Shown: positions 34,824-44,888 of the stretch, piece by piece
Position numbering within the stretch: the stretch's first letter is position 1
Layout of the letters: each line of letters opens with the position of its first letter
From: Odiellus spinosus
Taxonomy: Eukaryota > Arthropoda > Arachnida > Opiliones > Phalangiidae
NCBI GenBank assembly: GCA_963920705.1
Contig: OY987233.1
Location: 4,144,001 to 4,208,000, forward strand
DNA: 64,000 nt
Direction of reading: 5' to 3'
Notes under the pieces: model-generated
Database searches by the model: none
What the model was told of the DNA's origin: nothing
Seen by the model: the letters and a program-made list of their open reading frames with translations, nothing else
Position numbers and translations under genes: made by a program

Positions 34824-34857
34824 GTCGAAACTATACTATGTAAGTTTCTTTATACAG

Positions 34858-35161
34858 ATTGTTGATGCTCACATATCTTTCTATTTTCCAACTTTTCCTC
34901 ATGATTATCATTTTACTCCACCAATGCGAGTTGAAGAATATAGAATCATATCTATCGTAAAAGCTAATGATGTGAAACGTTACAAACAATTTTCATTGGG
35001 TGGAATAAGCGAATTAGTTTGGATAACTGCTATTGGCTGTCTTTTATCCATTTCCGTCGTATCTTTGATGTTCAAGCCATTCCTTATTTCTTATCGTGGG
35101 AAAAATATAAATTGTTTTTTGGACTACATTTGGTTTTATACGTCGGATATATTACAAAATG
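34858..35161 (+). CDS. ionotropic receptor (IR), exon D (S1 end, TM1, pore)
   Basis: Acceptor TTTCTTTATACAG ends at 34857; donor GTTGAG starts at 35162. It encodes IVDAHISFYFPTFPHDYHFT PPMRVEEYRII.., the end of lobe S1: the H-F-T-P-P-M-x-V-E-E-Y-x-I block corresponds to DFTxPYxxxEYxI of IRs. Then ELVWITAIGCLLSISVVSLM (TM1) and a pore-loop segment CFLDYIWFYTSDILQN. The conserved S1 arginine that binds the glutamate alpha-carboxylate is not seen at the expected place before HFT, as in many divergent IRs, so the ligand is probably not glutamate. The Met at 34924 is internal; the frame is open upstream to the acceptor. Phase 1 at the 3' end. Confidence 0.82.
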
Positions 35162-35765
35162 GTTGAGTTATTTTCATAAAATTAAACTACCTGGTTTGAA
35201 AAATTGCATAATACAAATTAGTGTAGAACTTGGCTAACATTTTCTAAAAGACCTTTAAATATATGCAATAGAAAAAAAAAAAATTTTAATCGAAATCTTT
35301 GAAATTATGTAAAACAGAAAATTTCACACGATACTACGTCATCATTAGTATGGTCGCGTTGCTATAATATGATACAGTCGCTCTTGCGCGGTCATTTTCG
35401 TGAAAGTACTTGATCGAAATTTATCGTTAATTACATTTGAAAATTATTCTACGACTTCAATCATTAAATATTAAATATATGTTTATATTTGACATTAAAT
35501 TAAATTTTCTTTTGAACTTGATAGCTCTAGCCTTCGTTGTTCCCATGCAAAACACTATTTTTCAAACCTGGTTTGATTGAAATATAGAAAATATAAATCG
35601 AAACAGGTCCTGATGAATCATATTCTTCTAAATTTGGAGGCTCGATAAATCTAAAATTACATTTTTAATTTGATTCAAAAGTTCTAGCTCTTCAAGTTAT
35701 CTGGGTCTGAATCGATATTACATTTAAATTTAAGTTAATCTTGGCATTAAATTTAAATTCCGTAG
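35162..35765 (+). other. IR intron D-E (604 bp)
   Basis: Donor GTTGAG is weak, acceptor TTCCGTAG. It joins phase 1 to phase 1: G plus CC gives Ala and the frame continues PNIFASS. This intron carries no recognised MITE. Confidence 0.7.
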
Positions 35766-36270
35766 CCCCGAATATTTTTGCCAGTAGCCTTTCAACCAAA
35801 TTTCTTTTAACCGGTTGGTTACTGGGTACCTTTATCATAATGAAAGCTTATTCTGGAAATTTGAAAAGCGAAATGACTGTAACGAAATCACTTCGAATAA
35901 ACACGATAGAGGATCTCGAGAAAAGTCCCGGTACAAGGCTTAACATGAGAAAAAATTCTCCCTTTGCGAACTCTATATTGAAAGCTAATCCTCGTTCAAA
36001 GATGGGTCGAGTGGCGACCACTTCGACTTACCGTTTTGTTATGGAACCGAAATACTTCTTTTCGTTTCCTAACGGTACCAGCATGTATGCCCAACTCGAT
36101 GGAATCCAAGGATTTAGAACTACTCTAGGATTTAGGAAAGATATTGGAAATTATCTAAAGACTGTGGGAAATACCCTCTACGTTGGAAATAAAAATTACT
36201 ACTCTAGTTTTGAATCAATGATATTCCATAATAAACTGCCTAAACAGCTCTTGGAAAACATCGATTACTT
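35766..36270 (+). CDS. ionotropic receptor (IR), exon E (TM3 and S2 lobe)
   Basis: The clearest part of the gene. After PNIFASSLSTKFLLTGWLLG the M3 gate helix reads TFIIMKAYSGNLKSEMTV, corresponding to the SYTANLAAFLTV signature of ionotropic glutamate receptors. It is followed by INTIEDLEKS, matching the I-x-(S/T)-x-E-D-L start of lobe S2. The rest of S2 (about 115 residues) is uninterrupted. Donor is a perfect GTAAGT at 36271, phase 2. An ATG at 35741 is in the same frame but lies upstream of the acceptor, within the intron. IRs are three-TM cation-channel subunits on chemosensory and other neurons; the subfamily cannot be named, since the sequence is divergent. Confidence 0.88.
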
Positions 36271-36288
36271 GTAAGTTATTAACAAAAA

Positions 36289-36945
36289 CAAAAGTCTATC
36301 ACTTTATTCTATTAATACTATCAGCAAAGGTCCGGGTAAATGTACGGGCAGATTCTGATTCGAGACACTCTAGCGGCCGCAGTCGCCGTGTAAATAGTCA
36401 ACGGAGGTAGCGACACTCTGCGGAGATATTTGTAAAATGGGGGGGAAGACAGTAAAGCAAAGCGCGGCCCGCCTAAATTCCGTCCCTCTCTCCCGACTCA
36501 AAATATCGAGGAAAAGTCCAAATTACTCGGGCTAGTTTTAAGTGATGGCAAGAATCCATTCAGGTTCCATAAGAATATGGGAGCGTAGCTTTAGCCTCTG
36601 GTACCATCCTCCCAAACTTTGTAACAAAAGTTCGTCCGCAATTTTCGCAACATTTTTACGCTTAGATCTTTTTTCGGTCGGCTCCATTTTTATTACCCAA
36701 AATATTATGTCAAGGTCGTTAGTGGCGCGGGTTAATAATATAATGTCAGGAGCGATTTACTTGAAAAATCGATTCGAAGCGGACGAACTTTTGCTACAAA
36801 GGTTGGGAGGATGGTTATTGAATCGCGGCCCTCCCATATTCTTATGGAACCTGAATGGATTCTTGGTGATGGGCTACGACTTTTGCGGATAGTATTAAGC
36901 TCTGGAGCGCTGTTTACATTTATGTAATAAAGTGATAGACCTTTG
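36289..36945 (-). mobile_element. MITE family B, copy 9 (intronic), interrupted by family C
   Basis: Left TIR CAAAAGTCTATCACTTTATT begins 18 bp after the exon E donor; right TIR ends ..GTGATAGACCTTTG. It fills most of the IR E-F intron. Element C2 is inserted near the GTGATGGGCTATGAC block. Confidence 0.88.
36547..36874 (-). mobile_element. MITE family C, copy 2 (nested in B9)
   Basis: Ends CAAGAATCCATTCAGGTTCC / GGAACCTGAATGGATTCTTG. Perfect 7-bp duplication GTGATGG of B sequence on each side. Inverse of C1 internally (GCGGACGAACTTTTGCTACA present in both). A 116-codon frame through it is incidental. Confidence 0.88.
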
Positions 36946-37182
36946 ATTAAGTATACTTTGCAAAATATATATGAGGAGGTAATCTGTCCTTCACCTCGTG
37001 ACCTTTCTAAGAAGTTTCATTACGGTATTCGCCCTTAAACAAACACTAACCTAGTAAGAGGGTTATAAAAGCGAATCCTAAGTTTCCTATCCCTTTGAAT
37101 GTTTATGGAAGTATTGCGGCAGTATTTAAATAAATTATTCCCTTTCTGAAATGAAATTAAACTAACCTCGTAGGAGCGCCAG

Positions 37183-37444
37183 ATTCATGGAGACTGCGCA
37201 ATATCATCAAGCTCAAATATTTGCGGATCTAAGATACGGACCTTTAGATTCCATTGAGTCGGATACTAATTTGAATGAATTTAACTCTATGAGTATTGAC
37301 GAATTGTCCATCATCTTCTACGTTTTGTCATACGGCATCGGTCTGGGATCTCTTACATTATGCTTGGAGATGCTAACAAATTTCGTACCGAAGATATTAA
37401 TGAAACGTTACAAACGACCCAACATTGGATGTGAAACTTATTAA
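37183..37444 (+). CDS. ionotropic receptor (IR), last exon F (S2 end, TM4)
   Basis: The acceptor is either GCGCCAG (exon from 37183) or CTCGTAG 9 bp upstream (from 37174); both keep the phase-2 junction with exon E. It encodes LFMETAQYHQAQIFADLRYG, an acidic loop, then SMSIDELSIIFYVLSYGIG followed by LGSLTLCLEML, the M4 helix. A short basic tail ends at TAA 37442-37444 after GCETY. Length and content fit the iGluR/IR C-terminus, where an (L/I)-x-x-L-x-x-x-F-x-x-L motif opens M4. Possible poly(A) signals are ATTAAA at 37485 and AATAAA at 37853, the latter inside MITE B10. Confidence 0.85.
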
Positions 37445-37491
37445 TAGACTAAAAGTTTGAAGCACTATACACACGAAACATTACATTAAAC

Positions 37492-37872
37492 CAAAAATCT
37501 ATCACTTCATTCCATAATTTTAGTAAACAACACCCCGTAGCTTTATACTATCAGCAAAGGTCTGGGTGATTGTGATTCCAGAAATTCTAGTGGGCGCATT
37601 CAGTGTAAATAGTGAACAGAGAAGCTCTACTCATGAAGAAATTTCGGAGTTGGGAGGGAAGACAATATAGCCAAGCGCGGCCCGCCTAAATTCCGTCCCT
37701 CTCTTCCGACTCAAAATATTGAGGAAGAGTCCAAATCACTCGAGCCAGACATGGGTGACGACTTTTTTGGCTATTTTTAAGTGATGGGATATGACGTAAA
37801 ACTGAATCTTTGCTGATAGTGTTAAAATACGGGGCGTTGTTTACATTTATGGAATAAAGGGATAGACTTTTG
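37492..37872 (-). mobile_element. MITE family B, copy 10
   Basis: Perfect 7-bp target duplication ATTAAAC (37485-37491 and 37873-37879). It lies 47 bp past the IR stop codon and brings an AATAAA in its right TIR on the IR strand. Confidence 0.93.
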
Positions 37873-37879
37873 ATTAAAC

Positions 37880-38084
37880 TAATAAATTATACATTAAGAT
37901 AACTTTGTATTCTAATAACTTGGTCTATATCATGTGACCACCCCCAAATTTTTTACTATGAGATACAAGAGGATGCTACAAATTTAGCAATACACTTTCA
38001 ACAACACAAACTAAAGTTTAAAATAACGGTCATGAAGTATCCCTCTTTTAATTAATAATAAATAATATTATCTTCTATTTAATC
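37880..38084. other. no gene recognised
   Basis: Spacer. Confidence 0.4.
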
Positions 38085-38087
38085 TTA

Positions 38088-38245
38088 AAGTGAGGTTGTT
38101 ACGGATTTTTCATGAACTCCAAATGGAAATTGAGTAGTATTTTCGGAAAGATCGTTAAAAAACGATTCAAAATATATATACATATGTCATAGAACAAAAT
38201 TACCAAGACAGTAAAAATCCACATTTTTTAAATCTTAAAATAAAA
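38088..38245 (+). repeat. dispersed repeat K, copy 3
   Basis: AAAGTGAGGTTGTTACGGAT .. AACTCCAAATGGAAATTGAG .. GATCGTTAAAAAACGATTCA; near-identical to the copy at 61.2 kb over about 110 bp. Confidence 0.85.
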
Positions 38246-38889
38246 TTTTCCCAGCAATACTACGTCATCACTAAGGTCGCGTGACTATTGTAGACGAGCC
38301 TACAATTGAAGCCCGAGCGTTTTGGCACGTGATACTTAACAGTACTTAATTAAAAAAAATCACTTGCAATTAGAATTAAATCAATTAAACCCTAAAACCT
38401 TTAAGATATAAATGATAAATTAAATCACGGCTGTACATAACGACTCGAATTACATTTTAAAAGTTTGAAAACCCATTTAATATAAAGTCAAGTCACTGAA
38501 TTGAATTACATCTCCATCTTTCAATCATTCAAAATGGAAACAAAAAGGATGAAGAGAGAATACTAGCCGGTTTTTGAAAGGGTTTTATTTTTTAATCGGA
38601 GTGGCTAACACTATTAATTACGTCTTAATAATGGAGCATGGACTTTATGAAAAGCGAAACCTCGATAAATCATTCGAAAAGAATGAGGCTGCCAATGAAG
38701 GCGACAAAAATCGTCCCTCTTTCTAAAAAAAAAAAAAAAAGATTATCAAAGTATCGGGGTTACTGGAGGCGAAACTGAACTGAGGGTTGATCGGGATGAT
38801 CTTTTTCCATACGCTTTTCTGTTTCTCGATAATTCTTCTCCCTCCAGTGACGTATGTTATCCCCATTCACATGTATAAAGGGAATGTAA
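38246..38889. other. no gene recognised
   Basis: AT-rich spacer with an A16 run at 38727. A 31-codon frame (MEHGLYEKRN..) near 38632 is too short to call. Confidence 0.45.
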
Positions 38890-38897
38890 ATTGCACC

Positions 38898-39404
38898 TAG
38901 AGCTCGGAATTCGTATAATTTTTATTAATCGGATAAAATCTACTAAATTCTGATGTATATTATCCGTTTGATTAAAAATAGACCATTTTTCATTCGAGTT
39001 AACTTATTCCAAGATAAAGTAAAAAAAAAACGTAATCCGTATACGTTTTAATCCAATAATGGCCTTATCTTAGAATATTATCCGCGTTATACGTTCGGAT
39101 AAAAAAACTCAAAATTTATTTTTGTGAAAAATAATGTTTTATTTATATTCTTCGAATTAAAAGTCAATTTGAAAGATTTTTCGTATATTTTAGACTGATT
39201 CGGGAAATGTGAATTTTCTTATCCGTCGTTATACGTTTGAATACGAGTAATTTGTTCGTAGATAAAGCGCCAAACGCTTATATTCGGGTAAACCTTATAC
39301 ATTTAACAATTATACGAATATACAAATTTCATTTTTTAGCTACAATTTTATCCGAAAATAAAATATTTGAAAATATACGAATAACGGAATATAATGGAGC
39401 TCTA
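38898..39404 (+). mobile_element. hAT-like MITE family G, copy 3
   Basis: TAGAGCTCGGAATTCGTATA .. GGAGCTCTA with a perfect 8-bp target duplication ATTGCACC (38890-38897 and 39405-39412), the hAT hallmark. The right end is slightly shortened. Confidence 0.92.
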
Positions 39405-39489
39405 ATTGCACCGTCTTGTTGAAATTGAATTTTTGACCAAAACATTTTCATTGTCCCTTACGTATATAAAGATTATTGGTGTTTAACTT

Positions 39490-39796
39490 AAGCTGTGTTC
39501 ATACTAGGCCTTGGAATCGATTTAAACCGTTTTAAACCGTTTCAAAACGTTTCGCTAGAGTCGTGTGAACGGGAAACCGTCTTTTCTCAAATCGATTTGA
39601 TTTGATTTCTCGAAACTCCTTCGGGAACGAGTTTCATACTGATTCGGTTTCAACAACCGATAGATGCAGCTACGATAAATCGATTTATAAAGATAATGCG
39701 TGAACACGTGACGCTTAAAACTATTCCTGGCGAATTGAATATCGGTTTGATTTTACCGTTTCAAATCGATTTAAGAAATGCAAGTGTGACCGTAAT
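39490..39796 (+). mobile_element. MITE family D, copy 5
   Basis: AAGCTGTGTTCATACTAGGC .. AAGTGTGACCGTAATT, complete. Confidence 0.86.
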
Positions 39797-40333
39797 TGTA
39801 CAAGTATATATTTTATGACTAACAGGCCTGTTAAAAGATTCCCAGAGAAATTTAAATACGAGGATCAAACAATCTTTGAAAGAAAACCAATTTTATTCAT
39901 CAACATACCACTCGCACTTTGAATTTAAAAGTACCCTCTTTTCCACTGACAAATGGTTCTAACAAAATGATTATAAAGATCGAAAGCTTGAACTAAGGCG
40001 AAAATGGGGGTGGGGTGGGCTCTAGCCCCTTTGAATCGAGACGACTATTTGACGATCATTTTCTCCCTCGTTAGACTGGGGCGTTCGCCCTGCCACCCAG
40101 AAACCCACCTCGTTCTTATTTCCCTTTTAGTTTTTGGTCGATAGTCGTATTCAGTCTGTGATTGAACGAAAAAAGGCGTTGAAATAAATCAGTAAATTAT
40201 ATTTAATTTTAAAATTATACGAAAAGAAGTTCCTATTGGTTAATTGAAAAGCTTCTACTAAAACCTAAGGAGGGATTATCTTACAGACACTATTATTTGA
40301 TTTTTAAAAAACGAATCACTACTTCAATTTCAG
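39797..40333. other. no gene recognised
   Basis: Spacer. Confidence 0.45.
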
Positions 40334-40862
40334 TAGAGCTCGGAATTCGTATAAATTTTGTTAATTGAATAAGAATATCAATCATATATTATCCTTTCGC
40401 GAAAACATATCCATTTCTTATTCGAGTTAACGTATACCTGAATATAAGGCAAACTTTTTATTCGTACTCATTGTTATAAGAAATTGATACGTTATGCGAG
40501 TTATTCATTCGCCGATAAGAACAATTTGAAACTCGAGTTTCTTCGCGGATTTTAACCCAAATTGAGATCTCGAAGCTCTAGAATGTAGTAATTTAGTCGC
40601 TGTTCCTTTCAATTTATATTAAAATATAATTATTATATTTCATTCTACACGGATTTCGAGAAACGTCATATTTTTATCTTCGCAAAATGCGTTTGAATAA
40701 ACGCGTAATTTGTTTATTAATCAAGCTTAAAATTTTATCTCCGGGTCTAATTCGTATTCATTTGATACGTGTCTGTTTATATTATTTGTGGTGTTTATAT
40801 TAACAAACAATTTAGCTTAGTTATCAATGGGTAAATTATTCATTATCTGATTCCGAGCTCTG
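40334..40862 (+). mobile_element. hAT-like MITE family G, copy 4 (diverged)
   Basis: Ends TAGAGCTCGGAATTCGTATA and ..GATTCCGAGCTCTG are well kept; the interior differs strongly from copies 1-3 and 5, so it may be a sister subfamily. Confidence 0.75.
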
Positions 40863-41460
40863 TGGTTCAGATAAAATATTAAATGCAGTGTTTCCTTATG
40901 AAGAATATAATTTATAATATATTCCCCTTGCAATAAGAATATTAGTTTTAAAATAATTTAATTCAAAATGTTTTAAAGGTTTTTTAAACAATTTTTTTGA
41001 TATCTTCTAAGAATGCAATTGGTTATAGCTATCTCCCATATTCTCCTTGACTTTGGGGGTCCTCCTAATTTCACCCAATGGGTTTTCGCATCCGAAATTT
41101 TGGCCTCCCGGGATGGAGTTGAGAGGTTGCGCGAGTTCCGTTTCCGCCATTGAAATTCAAATGAACCCAACGATCAAGCATCATTGGCTTTTTTTTTTTT
41201 TTTTTTTTTTTTTCGCCTTTTTTGATAGTAGCCCTGGTTTTCTCTGCCATTTATTCCTGACTAAAGTGGTGGGTGATGGTTTAAAAAAAAAAAGAAAAAC
41301 GCTGTGGAATTGTTCCTTAACTTCTAAAGCTCGATTTAAAGAGTGAAAACTATTAAGGATAAAACGTATAATGGCGCCTGTGTGTCTCTGACAGATTATA
41401 TTTAGACTCTTAAGAGCCCTTCACACGAGTTGTTATTCAAACAAAATATGGCTTTTGATA
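40863..41460. other. no gene recognised; T22 tract
   Basis: Includes a T-run at about 41190-41212 and a GC-richer patch at 41048-41160 open on both strands, without a recognisable product. Confidence 0.45.
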
Positions 41461-42002
41461 TAGAGCTCGGAATCGGATTGTCTTCTGTTATTTGTAAATT
41501 TTCAGATATTGTATTGTCGGATAAATTGTTCGTAACGAAAAAATGAAATTTGTATATTCGTATAATTGTTAAATGTTTAAGGTTAACCCGAAGATAAGCG
41601 TTTGGCGCTTTATCTACGAACAAATTACTCGTATTCAAACGTATAACGATGGATAACAAAATTGAAATATCCAGAATTAGTCTAAAATATAAGAAAAATA
41701 TTTCAAATTGACTTATAATTCGAAGAATATAAATAAAACAACGAAACTAAGATTTTAAATCATCTTTTTATTCGTTATTTTTCAGGAAAATAAATTTTGA
41801 ATTTTTTTATCCGAATGTATAACGCAAATAATATTCTAAGATAAGGTCATTTTTGGATAAAAACGGATATGCATTACGTTTTTTTATCTTCGAATAAGTG
41901 AGCTTGAATGAAAAATAGTCTATTTTCAATCAAACAGGTATTATACATCAAAATTTAATAGATTTATCCAATTAATAAAAATTATACGAATTCCGAGCTC
42001 TA
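41461..42002 (-). mobile_element. hAT-like MITE family G, copy 5
   Basis: TAGAGCTCGGAATCGGATTG .. ACGAATTCCGAGCTCTA, inverse of copies 1 and 3. Confidence 0.85.
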
Positions 42003-43167
42003 ACCTTTAAGCTCTCTTTTAAAGATCGAGTGTGAATGTGGCTTAAACACAATTTATTCTTATCATATTCTTTTTAAAGGTTTCTATACCGATATTGTTT
42101 TTATGTAAACTTATTTGGCTTCTGTAAAGGTGATAGGGGGTTAGACAATTGGTCTCGAACCTCTCGGTAAATTAACTTAAAACAAAATTAGTTTTTATCT
42201 ATATTAAACTCTATAACTATAATATAAATCTTGGAGGGATTAGTTAGAAAGCAAATACTTCAATGTTTAGATAAGCTGTTGCTACTAAATTCGTAGTTCT
42301 ACTCGCGTGGAAGTTAGACTGTGTATGTGGGTATCTTTTTAACCCCAGAATTTTGTGGAGAGGCTCCGACGAGTGAATAAAAATAAAATTCTGCGTCAAT
42401 AACGCTAGAAAAAACTAGACAGTCTTTTGTGAACTTTTGGACTGAGTTTTTTCTAACCCTTCCCAAATATTTGCAGTTCCAAATAATTTAGGACGATATT
42501 TACCCAGTTCTGTACACTTTTTATAAGGGGGTTTAAATAGTTACTTAAATACCGGTTGTAAATTTTAATGAAATCGAATTTTTTGGCCAAAACATCTACC
42601 TGTTTTAAAAGGGGGAACTAATTGGCGTTATTTCTGAAGTTAAACTTCCAATTGTATTGCACCTTAGAAAGGTCTTTAAACTACCATTAGGATACTACTT
42701 TTCTATGGGTATTTAGGAACTATCTAAGATTGTAACTTAAGCAATAAATTCTTATTTAGAGACTTTAGAATTCAGACTCAAACGGAATTTGCTCTTTGGC
42801 TGTAACTCGCGTTATAGGACAATATTGAAAGTATTCGGAGTAAAACTTGTACTGATTCGTGTTTAGCCCCGAGGAAAAAGAGATAAGTCGTATAAAAATC
42901 GTAAAAATATAGCAACCCTTTCCTGAAAGTGGTTCCCAAAGGACTTCTGTCGTCGTAAAAAAAAACCCCGTTCTCAAATATCTTAAGTCTTACGTATATT
43001 GGCGTTTGTAATGAGATAGTAAGTGATCTGATATAAACCGCAAACGACGTTTAAGTACCGAGTAAATATGGACTACAAAATAAAAATGTCTGGCTCGAAT
43101 TTTATCTCATGGTAAAACGTTTCAAATTGGTCCTATATTTATACTTCCTGGTATATATATATTAAGA
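42003..43167. other. no gene recognised
   Basis: About 1.1 kb of AT-rich sequence; no supported feature. A 70-codon minus frame at 42765 shows no domain. Confidence 0.45.
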
Positions 43168-43504
43168 CAAAAGTCTATCACTTTATTCCATAAAAGTAAA
43201 CAACGCCCCTATCAGCAAAGGGCCAATTAAATGTACCGGAAGTTTCTTAGTCGCCGTGTAAATAGTGAACGAAGGAAGCTCCACTCTTTGCAAAAAATTC
43301 CGGAATTGGGAGGGAAGACAATATAGCCAAGCGCGGCCCGCCTAAATTCCGTCCCTCTCTCCCGACTCAAAATATCGAGGAAGAGTCCAAATCACTCGAG
43401 CCAGACAGGGGTGATGACTTTTTTGGTTATTTTTAAGTGATGGGCTATGACGTAAAAGAGAACCTTTGCTGTTAACTTTTATGGAATAAAGTGATATACT
43501 TTTG
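43168..43504 (-). mobile_element. MITE family B, copy 11 (internally deleted)
   Basis: CAAAAGTCTATCACTTTATT .. GTGATATACTTTTG. Parts of both TIRs and of the GCGGCCGC block are missing. Confidence 0.87.
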
Positions 43505-44089
43505 TTAATATGAGTATCTCTTTGAGCGCGGTTCCACGTATAAACTGAAGGTGCAATAGGTTTTTATTGTAGTAAAGAAGCGGGGTTATGGTTTTAAGGT
43601 AGATATATATATATATATATATCTATATAGGCGCGTTGACCCGGGAGACATTTACCGCCAATGGCCCATTGGTTCGTGGTTAAAAGAGTTACAGGGTTGT
43701 ATGATCTATACCGCGCAAAGGCGAGCTTTATGGTGGCGGACTCTTTTAAAAGGAAGCATTTCCTTCCTGTAATGGTCCGTAAACGAGTTTCGCCAGAAAG
43801 AGAAAGATCGTAGAAAGAAACCCGTATTTTTTTATACTCGCGGGAAAAGACGTACAAGGTAAAAAAGTTTTCGAGGTACTCTTTTAGTCTCTATTCGCGT
43901 TCAAAAATATTTTGGGCTTCTTACTTTGACCAGAGGAAAATATATTCGCCAAAGACTAACCCACCAAGCCTCTAATACACTCCAATCTCTCTCGGGGATT
44001 AATTTCATGGAGTGAAACGAATTATATATCATATCAACAAAAGATAAAAGCACAAGTAAATTGTTATAATTGATCGTAATTTTGGTAAT
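43505..44089. other. no gene recognised; (TA)n at 43603-43622
   Basis: Spacer with a short AT microsatellite. Confidence 0.45.
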
Positions 44090-44888
44090 TGGTGATTATT
44101 TACCGCATAATTTACTGTCTCGCAGTAATTTACGGTTTCGCGGAAATTTCCCGCTTAATTTAATGTCTCTTGGAAGTTTAATTACCGCGTAATTTACACT
44201 CTCGTGGTAGTTTCCCGCGTAATTTACTGTCTTGCGGTAATTTCCCGCGTAATTTACGGTCTCTTGGAAGTTTACCGCGTAATTTACGGTCTCTTGGAAG
44301 TTTACCGCGTAATTTACGGTCTCTTGGAAGTTTACCGCGTAATTTACACTCTCGTGGTTGTTTCCCGCGTAATTTATGGTCTCGCGGTAATTTCCCGAGT
44401 ACTTTATGGTCTCGCGGTAATTTCCCGAGTACTTTATGGTCTCGCGGTAATTTCCCGAGTACTTTATGGTCTCGCGGTAATTTCCCGCGTAATTTATGGT
44501 CTCGCGGTAATTTCCCGCGTAATTTATGGTCTCGCGTTAATTTCCCGCGTAATTTATGGTCTCGCGTTAATTTCCCGCGTAATTTATGGTCTCGCGTTAA
44601 TTTCCCGCGTAATTTATGGTCTCGCGGTAATTTCCCGCGTAATTTATGGTCTCGCGGTAATTTCCCGCGTAATTTATGGTCTCGCGGTAATTTCCCGCGT
44701 AATTTATGGTCTCGCGGTAATTTCCCGCGTAATTTATGGTCTCGCGGTAATTTCCCGCGTAATTTATGGTCTCGCGGTAATTTCCCGCGTAATTTATGGT
44801 CTCGCGGTAATTTCCCGAGTAATTTATGGTTTCGCGGTAATTTCCCGCGTAATTTATGGTCTCGCGGTAATTTCCCACGTAATTTACT
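44090..44888. repeat. 30-bp minisatellite, ~26 copies
   Basis: Unit CGCGTAATTTATGGTCTCGC plus GGTAATTTCC repeats every 30 bp. Left units are diverged (ACACTCTCGTGG, TCTTGGAAG variants); from 44460 they are nearly identical. Because 30 is a multiple of 3 and the unit lacks stops in several frames, long frames are open on both strands (228 and 246 codons); these are not treated as genes. Confidence 0.95.

Noticed and set aside
35741-35765. ATG at 35741 as the start of the IR exon E protein
   Set aside because: It lies in the intron upstream of the phase-compatible acceptor at 35764-35765; receptor similarity begins only after it.
36542-36892. 116-codon ORF between the last two IR exons
   Set aside because: It is the translation of nested MITE C2; the same sequence in C1 is not open in this way.
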